Positions 52,758 through 61,003 of a stretch of DNA of 64,000 nucleotides are shown one piece after another. Location of the stretch: NCBI GenBank assembly GCA_015069425.1, contig SVIP01000002.1, forward strand, positions 1 to 64,000, read 5' to 3'. This DNA comes from Clostridiales bacterium (GTDB lineage Bacteria > Bacillota > Clostridia > Christensenellales > Borkfalkiaceae). The notes beneath the pieces were generated by a model. The model saw only the letters and a list, made by a program, of their open reading frames with translations, searched no databases and had not been told where the DNA came from. A program made the translations under genes and the position numbers. The number at the start of each line of letters is the position of its first letter. Positions within the stretch are counted from its first letter, which is position 1.

Positions 52758-54221
52758 TTATTGTCTTTTTGGCTCACAAGTTACGTTTATTCCAAGTTTT
52801 TTAAGCGTCATTTCATCTACGGCAGAAATTATTACCGACGAGTGCATTTGTGCGTCTTTAAGTTTTCCTAACTGGTCTAGCGCAAGTTTTGCCGTATCGT
52901 TTGTCGCTGCGCTGACTGCAAGCGACAACAAAACTTCGTCTGTATGTAATCTAGGATTTATACTTCCCATGTGATTTACTTTTAGTTTTTGAATAGGCTC
53001 TATAACCTTTGAAGAAATAATATCTATCTCGTCATCAATACCCGCAAGCGCCTTTAGTGCGTTTAGTAACACCGCTGCACTAGCCCCTAAAAGTTTGCCC
53101 GTCTTGCCCGTAACAAGCGTTCCGTCCGTAGTTTGAAGTGCGCAACTAGGTCCGCCTGTTCTTATAGCAAGTTCAAGTGTAGGCTTTACAACTTCTCTAT
53201 CGTTTATACTTATACCTAGTCTACGCATAAGTATTTCAAGTTTACTAATTACTTCCTTACCAATAACACCCTTAAGAACGTCAATTTGCGCAGAATAATA
53301 TCTGCGTATAATTTCCTGTCTAGACGCTTCTTGAACGATTTTCTCATCTATTATACAGTAGCCTGCCATATTTACGCCCATATCGGTAGGCGATTTATAA
53401 GGACATTCTCCTAGCACTTTACAAAGCATTGCTGAAAGCACAGGGAAAATCTCAACGTCTCTATTGTAGTTAACCGCCATAGTTCCGTACGTTTCTAGGT
53501 GGAACGGGTCAATCATATTCATATCGTTAAGGTCTGCCGTTGCAGCCTCGTACGCAGCGTTTACGGGGTGATTAAGCGGTAAATTCCACACTGGGAAAGT
53601 TTCATATTTAGCATATCCCGCTTTTACCCCACGTTTATTTTCGTGATAAAGTTGCGATAGACAAGTTGCCATCTTTCCGCTACCAGGTCCAGGAGCGGTA
53701 ACAACTACTAGCGGACGAGTAGTAACCACGTATTCGTTTTTACCATATCCCTCGTCACTAACGATTTTTTCAACTTCTGACGGATACCCTTCGATTGCGT
53801 AGTGTCTATAGACCTTTATGCCTCGATTTTCCAAACGCTTTTTAAACGCCTCAACTGACGGTTGAGAGGCAAAGCGTGTAAGAACAACACTCCCAACGTA
53901 AAAGCCTTTATCAACAAAAATGTCGATAAGCCTTAAAACGTCTAAATCGTATGTTATACCTAGGTCACTTCTCTTTTTGTTCTTTTCAATGTCGTTTGCG
54001 TTGATTACAATTAAAATTTCCGCTTGGTCTTTTAATTGTGACAACATTTTAATTTTGCTGTCAGGCTCAAATCCAGGTAAAACTCTAGATGCGTGATAAT
54101 CGTCGAAAAGTTTTCCGCCGAATTCCAAATACAGTTTGTCACCAAACATTTTTATACGCTCTAAAATTTTCGCAGACTGCATTTCTAGATATTTCTTGTT
54201 GTCAAACCCACGCATTTCCAT
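52758..54221 (-). CDS. DUF1846 family protein (UPF0371)
   Basis: This 487-residue protein matches the DUF1846 family by overall sequence: GFDNKKYLEMQSAKILERI at the start, VVVTAPGPGSGKMATCLSQL with a P-loop-like glycine string, and TDMGVNMAGYCIIDE. The fold is known in the family to combine Rossmann-like domains, but the reaction is not established. AAGGAG lies ten bases before the first ATG. It is the last gene of a three-gene operon with PqqD-like and HPr kinase-like genes. Confidence 0.87.
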   Translation of the reverse strand: MEMRGFDNKKYLEMQSAKILERIKMFGDKLYLEFGGKLFDDYHASRVLPGFEPDSKIKMLSQLKDQAEILIVINANDIEKNKKRSDLGITYDLDVLRLIDIFVDKGFYVGSVVLTRFASQPSVEAFKKRLENRGIKVYRHYAIEGYPSEVEKIVSDEGYGKNEYVVTTRPLVVVTAPGPGSGKMATCLSQLYHENKRGVKAGYAKYETFPVWNLPLNHPVNAAYEAATADLNDMNMIDPFHLETYGTMAVNYNRDVEIFPVLSAMLCKVLGECPYKSPTDMGVNMAGYCIIDEKIVQEASRQEIIRRYYSAQIDVLKGVIGKEVISKLEILMRRLGISINDREVVKPTLELAIRTGGPSCALQTTDGTLVTGKTGKLLGASAAVLLNALKALAGIDDEIDIISSKVIEPIQKLKVNHMGSINPRLHTDEVLLSLAVSAATNDTAKLALDQLGKLKDAQMHSSVIISAVDEMTLKKLGINVTCEPKRQ

Positions 54222-54235
54222 CGTTTGTAAACTCC

Positions 54236-54499
54236 TTAATTTAGCAACTTTGCTCCTTGTATCTTATCAATAAAAGACCTAACGTCTTTTCTTGCCAATT
54301 CTTCTTCCACGTCGTATTCATTTAGTAACGCTTGAACTAAATCTTCTTCTTCCGCACCATCTTGTAGTCTTTTCCACAAAAACGCACCCGTTTCGTTGAG
54401 ATTTATTACGCCGTTAAACTCTTTTACCGCACTGCCGACTGCTACAACTATATAGTTTCCAGCCACTTCACGCAGTATAAATCCTTGCTTAATTTTCAT
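54236..54499 (-). CDS. PqqD-like RiPP-recognition protein
   Basis: This 87-residue protein has the PqqD fold pattern: GFILREVAGNYIVVAVG, then VINLNETGAFLWKRLQDG, then a helical end (EDLVQALLNEYDVEEE). The NETGAFLW signature is diagnostic. PqqD proteins bind leader peptides of ribosomal peptides, but no radical SAM enzyme or precursor is adjacent. Its start codon overlaps the stop codon of the HPr kinase-like gene by one base (TAATG), which indicates translational coupling. Confidence 0.85.
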   Translation of the reverse strand: MKIKQGFILREVAGNYIVVAVGSAVKEFNGVINLNETGAFLWKRLQDGAEEEDLVQALLNEYDVEEELARKDVRSFIDKIQGAKLLN

Positions 54500-55212
54500 T
54501 ATTCCTCTCCTTTACTCATTACATTATACGAAAGTTCTGCCGCCTCTCGTGAAATATTACACCCTAAAGAGTACAATTTAACGCTAGTTAGCATCTTATC
54601 TATTATGTTCAATAGTTTATCCATTTTATCAAGTTCAGTTGGACGGATTGTTTGATTTAATATTGTCAAAAGCATTTCCGTACTATCCGCCTTGGTTATA
54701 GTATTTTCTTTTGCTTGATAAATTTTACAAATCGCCTTTATTTTCGCCCTTGCGTTAGTGTCAAGTCTGTGTTTGCCGTTCCAAGGCGTTCCGTATACGT
54801 AAAAATCTCCGTCAATATAGCGAATTATGGGTTTATCATCGTTAATCATAACCGCTCTGTCACCAAGCATTTCTCTCCAAAGTCTTGCGTGAGTAGACTT
54901 CCCCGTTCCGCTAGGTGCAGTAAACAAATACGCCTCGTTATCAACCATTATCGCACTGCTGTGAAAAATTATCCCGTCCACCTCGCTTAAAGTATAATCG
55001 CAAAGTTTTCTAAACAAGGCTAAGCTTTCTAAATATGCCTCTGGAAACTCGGGCGCAAGCGCTTTTTCATACGCAATATCATCTTGCGTCATAATCGCAG
55101 TAAAAACAGGTTGCTCCTCCCCGCTGTATTCATAATTTTTACAAAGGGCAGGCGTATATTTATAAATGAGTTTAGCGTCAAAAACAACGTCTGCTATTTT
55201 GTATCTGTGCAT
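54499..55212 (-). CDS. HPr kinase-like P-loop protein
   Basis: This 237-residue protein has the HPr serine kinase-like fold. Walker A is FTAPSGTGKSTHARLW (about 113-128), then MINDDKPIIR with the metal aspartates and YGTPWNGKHRLD. It is shorter than true HPr kinase and lacks its N-terminal domain. Such proteins often accompany PqqD-like proteins in RiPP or related loci. Its phosphorylated partner is unknown. It is the first gene of its operon and faces apbE. Confidence 0.82.
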   Translation of the reverse strand: MHRYKIADVVFDAKLIYKYTPALCKNYEYSGEEQPVFTAIMTQDDIAYEKALAPEFPEAYLESLALFRKLCDYTLSEVDGIIFHSSAIMVDNEAYLFTAPSGTGKSTHARLWREMLGDRAVMINDDKPIIRYIDGDFYVYGTPWNGKHRLDTNARAKIKAICKIYQAKENTITKADSTEMLLTILNQTIRPTELDKMDKLLNIIDKMLTSVKLYSLGCNISREAAELSYNVMSKGEE

Positions 55213-55262
55213 TTTCCGTCCCCGTATCGATAAATTTCGATAAAAATTAAAATTCGCTTATT

Positions 55263-55291
55263 ATTTTATCAAAGCACACGAACTTTGTCAA
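55263..55291 (-). promoter_or_regulatory. Promoter of the HprK-like/PqqD-like/DUF1846 operon
   Basis: TTGACA (55291-55286) and TAAAAT (55268-55263) with a 17-base spacer. Its -35 box lies 7 bases from the -35 box of the divergent apbE promoter. Confidence 0.78.
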
Positions 55292-55298
55292 TATAAAT

Positions 55299-55327
55299 TT
55301 GATTTTTAAATTAATTTTATATATAAT
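55299..55327 (+). promoter_or_regulatory. apbE promoter
   Basis: TTGATT (55299-55304) and TATAAT (55322-55327) with a 17-base spacer. It is back to back with the minus-strand operon promoter, so a shared regulator could act on both. Confidence 0.72.
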
Positions 55328-55358
55328 AATAACAAGTAAACCGTTTATCGGAGCAAAT

Positions 55359-56429
55359 ATGAAAAAACTTTGTAAATTTTTATGGATTTTAACAGCGGTC
55401 ATTATCGTAATTTCTTGTTGCGCTTGCAAAAAAAATCAGGGTGGTATTTTAGACCTAACCTATTTTAACACCGCAATCCACGTTGAAACGCACGACACGC
55501 CTATAAATAACAAAACCGCCACGGAAATTAAAAATGTCTTGCAAGGTTTAGAAAACCGATTTGATGCAAACAAACAGTCTTCACTAATTTACACTTTTAA
55601 CCATGCAATAAGAGATACTGAAATTGACAATTTAACCGAACAAGATGCCGAAATTTTACAAAAAGTACAACTCGCTTACACTTTAACCGATGGTTATTAT
55701 AATCCTACAATATATCCACTCGTTAAATTATGGGGCTTTTCACCTTTTACTTTTACCGCAAATTTTACCCCACCGACAAAAGAGCAAATAAACCAAACTC
55801 TACCTTTTATCCACTTTGACAAAATTGTTATTGACTATCAAAACAAATCCTTAAAAAAGACTGACGATTTTACTAAACTGGATTTTGGGGGAATAATAAA
55901 GGGATATGCGTCTGATATTGTTGCAACAGTTCTTAAAAATGCAGGTCATACCAGTGGTTACGTCAATATTGGCGGAAGTAGTTTAACCCTTCTTTCCGTA
56001 CAGTCATTGGGCATTAGACACCCACTAAAAGCGGGCAAAACTATACTTAGTGTAAACACAAATGGAATGCATAACCTTTCGGTTTCAACAAGTGGTGATT
56101 ATGAAAGATTTCACATAGATACAAACGGTAATAAATATAGCCACTTAATAAACCCCTTTGACGGTTACCCTACTAAAACGGGAATTCGCAGTGCCACTAT
56201 TATTGGAACTGACGGTGCAATAAACGATGCGTCTACAACCGCACTTTGCTTATATCAATATAAAAGCAATGAATTAAATGAGTTTATAACCCGTATTATT
56301 GAACGCTACCCCGACTGTATGTTCTTTTTAGTATACGATAGTGACGGTGTAAAAGAAATTTATACAAATAAAAAACAGGGTGAAGATTTCACCCTGCAAG
56401 ATACCGATTATACAGTAGTTAATTTTTAA
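55359..56429 (+). CDS. apbE: FAD:protein FMN transferase, ApbE family lipoprotein
   Basis: This 356-residue protein has a lipoprotein signal peptide (MKKLCKFLWILTAVIIVISC). The ApbE domain follows: LENRFDANKQSSLI, LDFGGIIKGYASDIV, SGYVNIGGSS, the metal-site region SHLINPFDGYPTKTG and DGAINDASTTALCL. ApbE enzymes attach FMN to a threonine of exported or membrane flavoproteins. The start at 55359 follows CGGAGCAAAT; an upstream frame extension would overlap the promoter. It converges on the ABC permease gene. Confidence 0.93.
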   Translation: MKKLCKFLWILTAVIIVISCCACKKNQGGILDLTYFNTAIHVETHDTPINNKTATEIKNVLQGLENRFDANKQSSLIYTFNHAIRDTEIDNLTEQDAEILQKVQLAYTLTDGYYNPTIYPLVKLWGFSPFTFTANFTPPTKEQINQTLPFIHFDKIVIDYQNKSLKKTDDFTKLDFGGIIKGYASDIVATVLKNAGHTSGYVNIGGSSLTLLSVQSLGIRHPLKAGKTILSVNTNGMHNLSVSTSGDYERFHIDTNGNKYSHLINPFDGYPTKTGIRSATIIGTDGAINDASTTALCLYQYKSNELNEFITRIIERYPDCMFFLVYDSDGVKEIYTNKKQGEDFTLQDTDYTVVNF

Positions 56430-56443
56430 ATCACACATATTTT

Positions 56444-56466
56444 AGCCGTTGCGATAGGCAACGGCT
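56444..56466. terminator. Terminator between apbE and the permease gene
   Basis: AGCCGTTGC and GCAACGGCT enclose GATAG, followed by T7 on the plus strand. Confidence 0.85.
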
Positions 56467-56470
56467 TTTT

Positions 56471-57229
56471 TTATTTCCATTCGCCTGCCTTTTTAGAAAG
56501 AAAATTAAAAACGGTTTCTATAAGCACACCAAAAATTACAGAAACAACAACCAACGCTAGCATTTGCGCTATCTCAAAATAGACTTTAGAAGTATTTAAT
56601 AAATACCCTAAAGAATATGCCGTTTGAGAAATTACTTCCGCCGCCACCATTAATTTAAAGTTTAAGGATATCCCACTACCAACTCCACTATAAACTGATG
56701 GGGTTATTTGCGGAAGTTCAACCATTAAAAATATCTGTTTTTCATCCGCACCATCCACTCTCCCTGCCTCAGTAACAGTTTTATCAAGCGCAAAAAGTGC
56801 GCTTTCTATATGCGTATAAGAAGTTGGCAAAACTACGATTAGCGTCACGATTATCGGCGCAACTTTAGAATTTGTCCAAAAAAGCAACAATAAAACGATT
56901 GCAATAGTCGGAAGAGCACGCATAACGCTAATGATTGGAAATATAACCTTTCTTGCAAATTTAATTTTTACCGAAACAAACGCCAAAATAAAGCCGATTG
57001 AAAAGGAAAAAACAAATGCTACTAAACTTCTAAAAAGAGTAGATAAAAAAGCCGTATAAAAATCTTTTGCAGTAAAGAGCGCGAAAAACTTTTCCGCCGT
57101 AACTTTAACAGACGGAAGTATATATTCGCTATCTATAACCGCAGAAGACACCGCCCAAACTAAAATCAATGTAACCACGGTTATAATTGGCAATATTAAG
57201 TTTAATATCTTTTCTTTTTTACTCTTCAT
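56471..57229 (-). CDS. ABC transporter permease (SsuC/ThiX-like)
   Basis: This 252-residue protein has about six membrane helices and the binding-protein-dependent permease signature in EAGRVDGADEKQIFLMVELP (EAA motif). The family includes permeases for taurine, sulfonates, nitrate and thiamine precursors. It follows the binding-protein gene by one codon boundary with no gap. No ATP-binding subunit is present nearby, so it must use one encoded elsewhere. Confidence 0.88.
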   Translation of the reverse strand: MKSKKEKILNLILPIITVVTLILVWAVSSAVIDSEYILPSVKVTAEKFFALFTAKDFYTAFLSTLFRSLVAFVFSFSIGFILAFVSVKIKFARKVIFPIISVMRALPTIAIVLLLLFWTNSKVAPIIVTLIVVLPTSYTHIESALFALDKTVTEAGRVDGADEKQIFLMVELPQITPSVYSGVGSGISLNFKLMVAAEVISQTAYSLGYLLNTSKVYFEIAQMLALVVVSVIFGVLIETVFNFLSKKAGEWK

Positions 57230-58243
57230 TTAATTCGCAAAAAAATCGTCGGTTACAGATACTGCTGATTGAGCGCTTACCGATATTATTTTATTTAAGT
57301 AAGTTTTAACGTAATCTTTAGAAATACTTGCGGACTTAAAATAAATCTTACAATTTTCAATAACGGTAGCAGAAATTGTTTCAGCACTCAAACTTGGGGT
57401 TATACCTTCACCTAATTTAGAATTTACAGCTTTTATTGCACTTTCGGTATTTTCTTTTATCCATTGAGCATTAGTGTTAAAATAATCTGCCATACCGTTA
57501 ATTTGTGTTTTCTGCGCATCGTAAATACTTTTTCTTACCATTAAAACGGCTTGTGGATAAGCCTTTTGTTCACTATCGTATAAGTTTTGAATATCCGTCC
57601 TAGTCCATTCCCTATTGTTTGCTTTTTTTGTTAAGTTTGTTGCCGCAGGCTCAGGAAGAAGACCTACAGACAACACCCCTTGTTTTAACAATGGAATCAT
57701 ATCTTGAGCCGATTGAAAATAGCGTAAAGTAATTTTGCCGTCAGTTGCCGTATCTCCAACCACAACGTCTTCAATCAAGCCTTTATCAGATAAAATAGCC
57801 TTAAAAGTTAAATCGGGAACTAAGCCCTGTCCTATTACCCCTACCACTTTCCCTTTTAACTGTTCAAGTGAGTTCGTTCCGTCGCTACTCATCAAATATA
57901 AATTGCCGTGAGTGATTACAGCCGTCATAACGTAAGGCGAAGAAGTCTTTGCTTTGTAAAGTTTACTTGCAGCATTAACGGGCATAATTATAAAATCGCC
58001 CTTGCCTTGCGACATCACCCCACCAATATCGTTTGCAGACACTATTTTATAGTCGATTACACCGTCTAAGCCAAAATTTTCATTATCATTTATAAACTTT
58101 GCAATAGCCAAAGCAGGTGCACCGTCAGGCGCATAAAAACTAATATTTTTAGGTCCATTATTGCTTGGACTAATGCATCCAATTGTAGAAAAAGAGATTA
58201 GGCATAAAATTAAAGTTAATAAAATAGTTACAAGTTTTTTCAT
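57230..58243 (-). CDS. ABC transporter substrate-binding lipoprotein (NMT1/ThiY-like)
   Basis: This 337-residue protein has a lipoprotein signal with the lipobox STIGC. A type 2 periplasmic-binding fold follows, with NISFYAPDGAPALAIAKFI, VGVIGQGLVPDLTFKAIL and LLKQGVLSVGLLPEPAATNL. NMT1/SsuA-like binding proteins recognise pyrimidine, sulfonate or similar small ligands. AAGGAGAATATTT precedes the ATG. The long structured leader upstream (58244-58527) suggests regulation by attenuation. The ligand is unknown; ApbE next door hints at a flavin or redox link, which is speculation. Confidence 0.88.
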   Translation of the reverse strand: MKKLVTILLTLILCLISFSTIGCISPSNNGPKNISFYAPDGAPALAIAKFINDNENFGLDGVIDYKIVSANDIGGVMSQGKGDFIIMPVNAASKLYKAKTSSPYVMTAVITHGNLYLMSSDGTNSLEQLKGKVVGVIGQGLVPDLTFKAILSDKGLIEDVVVGDTATDGKITLRYFQSAQDMIPLLKQGVLSVGLLPEPAATNLTKKANNREWTRTDIQNLYDSEQKAYPQAVLMVRKSIYDAQKTQINGMADYFNTNAQWIKENTESAIKAVNSKLGEGITPSLSAETISATVIENCKIYFKSASISKDYVKTYLNKIISVSAQSAVSVTDDFFAN

Positions 58244-58265
58244 AAATATTCTCCTTTTTGTGATA

Positions 58266-58390
58266 TTAAACGGTTTAGAAGCGAGTTAGACAAGGCTCGC
58301 ACGGACGAACAGGCGAGATAGACCGTCTGGTCATTGAGATTGTTCGCTTCGTGCAGAAACGCAGTATAACGAAGTTTATAAACCGTTTAA
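58266..58390. repeat. Palindromic intergenic element, copy B
   Basis: Perfect 12-bp ends (TTAAACGGTTTA and its complement) bound a 125-bp sequence that can fold into one long imperfect hairpin in RNA. Its ends match copy A (left TTTAGAAGCGAGTTAGAC versus ATTAGATACGAGTAAGAC, 14 of 18; right reverse-complement end TTTATAAACTTCGTTATAC versus ATTATATACTTCGTAATAC, 16 of 19). It lies in the 5' leader of the binding-protein gene. Confidence 0.65.
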
Positions 58391-58426
58391 AAAATAAACG
58401 CCCTTGCCACAATATAGACAAAGGCG
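58388..58426 (-). terminator. Leader terminator (attenuator) upstream of the ABC genes
   Basis: CGCCTTTGTC pairs with GGCAAGGGCG (with G-U pairs) around a 9-base loop, followed by TTTATTTTTT on the minus strand. It lies about 100 bases downstream of the promoter and before the coding region. Confidence 0.6.
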
Positions 58427-58527
58427 GGACGTGAGTTATCAAGACCAATACGTCTTGCTAATTCCAATAAAAATATCCATTCCTTTGCTATCAGGCGCAC
58501 CTTTTAGTTTAGGTATTTTGTAGTATT

Positions 58528-58556
58528 ATTTTACACTAAATATGAAAGATTGTCAA
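58528..58556 (-). promoter_or_regulatory. Promoter of the ABC transporter operon
   Basis: TTGACA (58556-58551) and TAAAAT (58533-58528) with a 17-base spacer. Its -35 box overlaps the spoIIID stop codon. The leader to the start codon is about 280 bases and contains a hairpin (CAAGAC/GTCTTG), the attenuator and copy B. Confidence 0.78.
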
Positions 58557-58807
58557 TTTCTTTTACATAAATATTTTCGTTTAGTTGCTTCGCCACCACG
58601 AATATGACGTTCTTTAAGATTAATTTCTAAAACAGCTTTAACACTTTTATAAAGGTCATGGTCTAAAAATTTTAACCGTTCAGTGACGTCTTTATGAACG
58701 GTAGATTTTGAGAAGTGAAATACTTTAGCAGTTTGTCTTACGGTTGCTTTTGTTTCCGCAATGTATTCCGCCTCCTTTATAATTCGATTTTCTATATCTT
58801 CACGCAT
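58553..58807 (-). CDS. spoIIID: Sporulation transcription factor SpoIIID
   Basis: This 84-residue DNA-binding protein controls mother-cell genes between sigma-E and sigma-K. It has EDIENRIIKEAEYIAETKAT, the helix-turn-helix TVRQTAKVFHFSKSTVHKD and RLKFLDHDLYKSV, followed by a basic C-terminal helix (RHIRGGEATKRKY). Length and motif order match the family closely. GGGGGAAAGTTT precedes the ATG. Its presence shows that the organism can probably sporulate. Confidence 0.95.
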   Translation of the reverse strand: MREDIENRIIKEAEYIAETKATVRQTAKVFHFSKSTVHKDVTERLKFLDHDLYKSVKAVLEINLKERHIRGGEATKRKYLCKRN

Positions 58808-58833
58808 AAACTTTCCCCCAAAAAAGAATAGTT

Positions 58834-58862
58834 ATACTTATGCGCAAAATCGACATATTATG
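58834..58862 (-). promoter_or_regulatory. Possible sigma-E-type promoter of spoIIID
   Basis: CATAAGTAT (58842-58834) resembles a sigma-E -10 (CATACAnT). CATAATAT (58862-58855) resembles its -35, with a 12-base gap. In other endospore formers spoIIID is a sigma-E gene. The match is loose. Confidence 0.3.
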
Positions 58863-58864
58863 AC

Positions 58865-58891
58865 AAAAGAACCGCCGACGGCGGTTCTTTT
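58865..58891. terminator. Terminator after the PAP2 gene
   Basis: AAAAGAACCGCC and GGCGGTTCTTTT enclose a GAC loop. On the minus strand it ends the his-PHP-PAP2 transcript. Confidence 0.85.
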
Positions 58892-58908
58892 AAGCTTTTT
58901 TATTATTT

Positions 58909-59565
58909 TTAGCCTTTTTTAATTTTTTCTTTTATAAAAACTATTAAATCTGCATTTTTAAAAAATCTTAAAAATGCGTTATCTTTTCTATATATAACCT
59001 TATTATATAATAATGATATACATAAATAACCAAGCGCACCACCGATTGCACCAACCAATAGTCCACCTAAAACGTCAGATGCGTAGTGAACGGTCAAGTA
59101 TATTCTCGATAACCCCATTAAAAAAGCAAAAACTAAACACAGCCAACTCCACTTCTTATTAAAGCACAAAAACAGTGCCGTCATTGTGGTTGCAGTAACC
59201 GTTGCGTGTCCTGATGGGAAAGAAAAGGAACTGAAATGCTTATAATTAACAAATTCCCAAAATTCCCTATAAATTTCACTTGCATTGTAAGGTCTAATTC
59301 TTGCGACGGCATCTTTTAGTATTAAATTTGTCATTATGGAGCCAAAAATGATTGCAAGAAGTACTGAAAGCCCTGCCTTTCTCGTTCTAGAGAAAAGCAA
59401 AAGGATTACCCCTAAAATAATCATTGGTATTCCCTTATCCCCAAAAAAGGTAATAAACTTAAAAAATGGCGTAAAAAACTGTCCACAATTATTTGCAAGT
59501 GCGTGAAAAACTTCAAAAAACCATCTGTCAAATTCAAAAAAAGTTTCATTAAGCCAAAGTGCCAT
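58909..59565 (-). CDS. PAP2-family membrane phosphatase
   Basis: This 218-residue membrane protein has the three phosphatase motifs: KDAVARIRP, SFPSGHAT and SRIYLTVHYASDVLGG. About five to six hydrophobic segments surround them. Such enzymes dephosphorylate undecaprenyl pyrophosphate or phosphatidic acid at the outer face of the membrane. It lies 9 bases after the PHP phosphatase gene and is the last gene of the transcript. A BcrC/UppP-like role is possible but not proven. Confidence 0.88.
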   Translation of the reverse strand: MALWLNETFFEFDRWFFEVFHALANNCGQFFTPFFKFITFFGDKGIPMIILGVILLLFSRTRKAGLSVLLAIIFGSIMTNLILKDAVARIRPYNASEIYREFWEFVNYKHFSSFSFPSGHATVTATTMTALFLCFNKKWSWLCLVFAFLMGLSRIYLTVHYASDVLGGLLVGAIGGALGYLCISLLYNKVIYRKDNAFLRFFKNADLIVFIKEKIKKG

Positions 59566-59574
59566 TGTTTTCTC

Positions 59575-60345
59575 CTATAAAAGTTTTTTCCATATATCAT
59601 ACATATAAGCCACGTTTTCTTTTGTATGACTATCGCTAGATAAAATAAATTTGCCACCCTTTTTTTTGATATACTCTAAAACAGATGGTAGCGGATAAGG
59701 TTGTTTTCTATATCCTCTAGAAATTGCGCCTAAGTTAATTTCAAATGGAATATTATATTTAACAAGTTTATCAACGGCATCTCTATAAGCCTTGACGTAT
59801 CTTGGATGATTTTCATCAAACAAATCGTTGTCCTCATTAAACTTAGAAACAAGATCAACGTGTGCAATAAAATCGCACTTAGTTTTTTCGACGACGTCTG
59901 CAACACATCTATAATACTCTTCTATATAAGCGTAACAATCGCCACTAAACCCTTCGTTTACCCCATCGATAAAATCTTGTTTACTGCTATCGACCAAATA
60001 ACTTTTGCCGTTAACAACTAATATATGAACTGCACCTATAACGTAATCAAAACCGCCATCAGTAATTTGGTCAGTATAATAATCTCTTTCTAAGCCACAG
60101 TAAACTTTGATTTTATCCTTATACTTTTCCTTTAGTTCAGTCACAGTTTGCTTAAAGGCAAGTTCTTTTTTAATACCAGTAAATTCATAATCTGGTAAAA
60201 TGGAGTGAATACAAATCCCTACTCTTTCTAATCCCTTTTCAATTGCACTTAAAACCATATCCTCAGGCGTATCCTTTCCGTCGCAAAAGGTAGTATGCAT
60301 GTGAAAGTCTTGTTTTGTAGGATTTGTATCTAAAAAGTCAATCAT
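59575..60345 (-). CDS. hisK: Histidinol-phosphatase, PHP family
   Basis: This 256-residue PHP-fold phosphatase has [18 protein letters not shown] with metal histidines, [26 protein letters not shown] and [11 protein letters not shown]. It removes phosphate from histidinol phosphate, a step otherwise lacking in this operon because HisB here is only the dehydratase. It overlaps hisIE by 4 bases (ATGA). Confidence 0.9.
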   Translation of the reverse strand: MIDFLDTNPTKQDFHMHTTFCDGKDTPEDMVLSAIEKGLERVGICIHSILPDYEFTGIKKELAFKQTVTELKEKYKDKIKVYCGLERDYYTDQITDGGFDYVIGAVHILVVNGKSYLVDSSKQDFIDGVNEGFSGDCYAYIEEYYRCVADVVEKTKCDFIAHVDLVSKFNEDNDLFDENHPRYVKAYRDAVDKLVKYNIPFEINLGAISRGYRKQPYPLPSVLEYIKKKGGKFILSSDSHTKENVAYMYDIWKKLL

Positions 60346-60992
60346 TTAGTCATTTTCTCCTGTTTAACCTTATGATCTATAACGTGACGGGAAGCAAGTT
60401 CACGGTGAACGTCCTCAAGAGATATACCCATTTCCACCATAAGCACCATAACGTGATAAGCAAGGTCGGCAATTTCATAAATGGTTTCCTTTTTATCGTC
60501 CGCTTTACCTGCGATAATAACTTCAGTACACTCTTCGCCTACTTTTTTAAGAATTTTATCTATACCCTTTTCAAAAAGATAGGTAGTATAAGAGCCTTCC
60601 GGTTTATCTTTCTTTCTTCCCTTAAGAAGTTCCATGAGCCCCTCAAGTGAAAAGCCGTGAAGTTCAGGGTTTTGGTAAAGTTCGTTAAAAAAGCAACTGT
60701 CCTCGCCTAAATGACAAGCGGGGCCGTCCTTTTCAACTTCAATTACTAATGCGTCAAAGTCGCAATCAGCGGTAATGGACACAACGTGTTGATAATTACC
60801 GCTCGTTTCCCCTTTGAGCCAAAGTTCTTGTCTTGACCTACTATAAAAACAAGTAAGGTTCTTTTCCATAGTGATTTTTAGACTTTCTCTATTCATATAA
60901 GCAAGCGTAAGCACTTTTTTGTCTATGGTATCAACTACGATTGCAGGAATAAGTCCGTCCTTGTCAAATTTAAGTTTTTCTATATCTATCAT
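60342..60992 (-). CDS. hisIE: Bifunctional phosphoribosyl-AMP cyclohydrolase/phosphoribosyl-ATP pyrophosphatase
   Basis: This 216-residue protein has an N-terminal HisI domain ([36 protein letters not shown], zinc site with DCDFDALV and [10 protein letters not shown]). A C-terminal HisE domain follows ([30 protein letters not shown]). It carries out steps 2 and 3 of histidine synthesis. The start at 60992 follows GGAGGACATC; an upstream GTG is rejected. The gap to hisF is 11 bases. Confidence 0.95.
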   Translation of the reverse strand: MIDIEKLKFDKDGLIPAIVVDTIDKKVLTLAYMNRESLKITMEKNLTCFYSRSRQELWLKGETSGNYQHVVSITADCDFDALVIEVEKDGPACHLGEDSCFFNELYQNPELHGFSLEGLMELLKGRKKDKPEGSYTTYLFEKGIDKILKKVGEECTEVIIAGKADDKKETIYEIADLAYHVMVLMVEMGISLEDVHRELASRHVIDHKVKQEKMTK

Positions 60993-61003
60993 GATGTCCT
61001 CCA

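Noticed and set aside
55247..55429. A 60-codon minus-strand frame upstream of the HprK-like gene
   Set aside because: It overlaps both divergent promoters and the start of apbE on the opposite strand, and it has no ribosome binding site.
58387..58500. A 37-codon minus-strand reading frame starting GTG (RLIAKEWIFLLELARRIG) in the ABC leader
   Set aside because: The only purine-rich sequence touches the GTG, so there is no usable ribosome binding site. The frame also ends inside the palindromic element.
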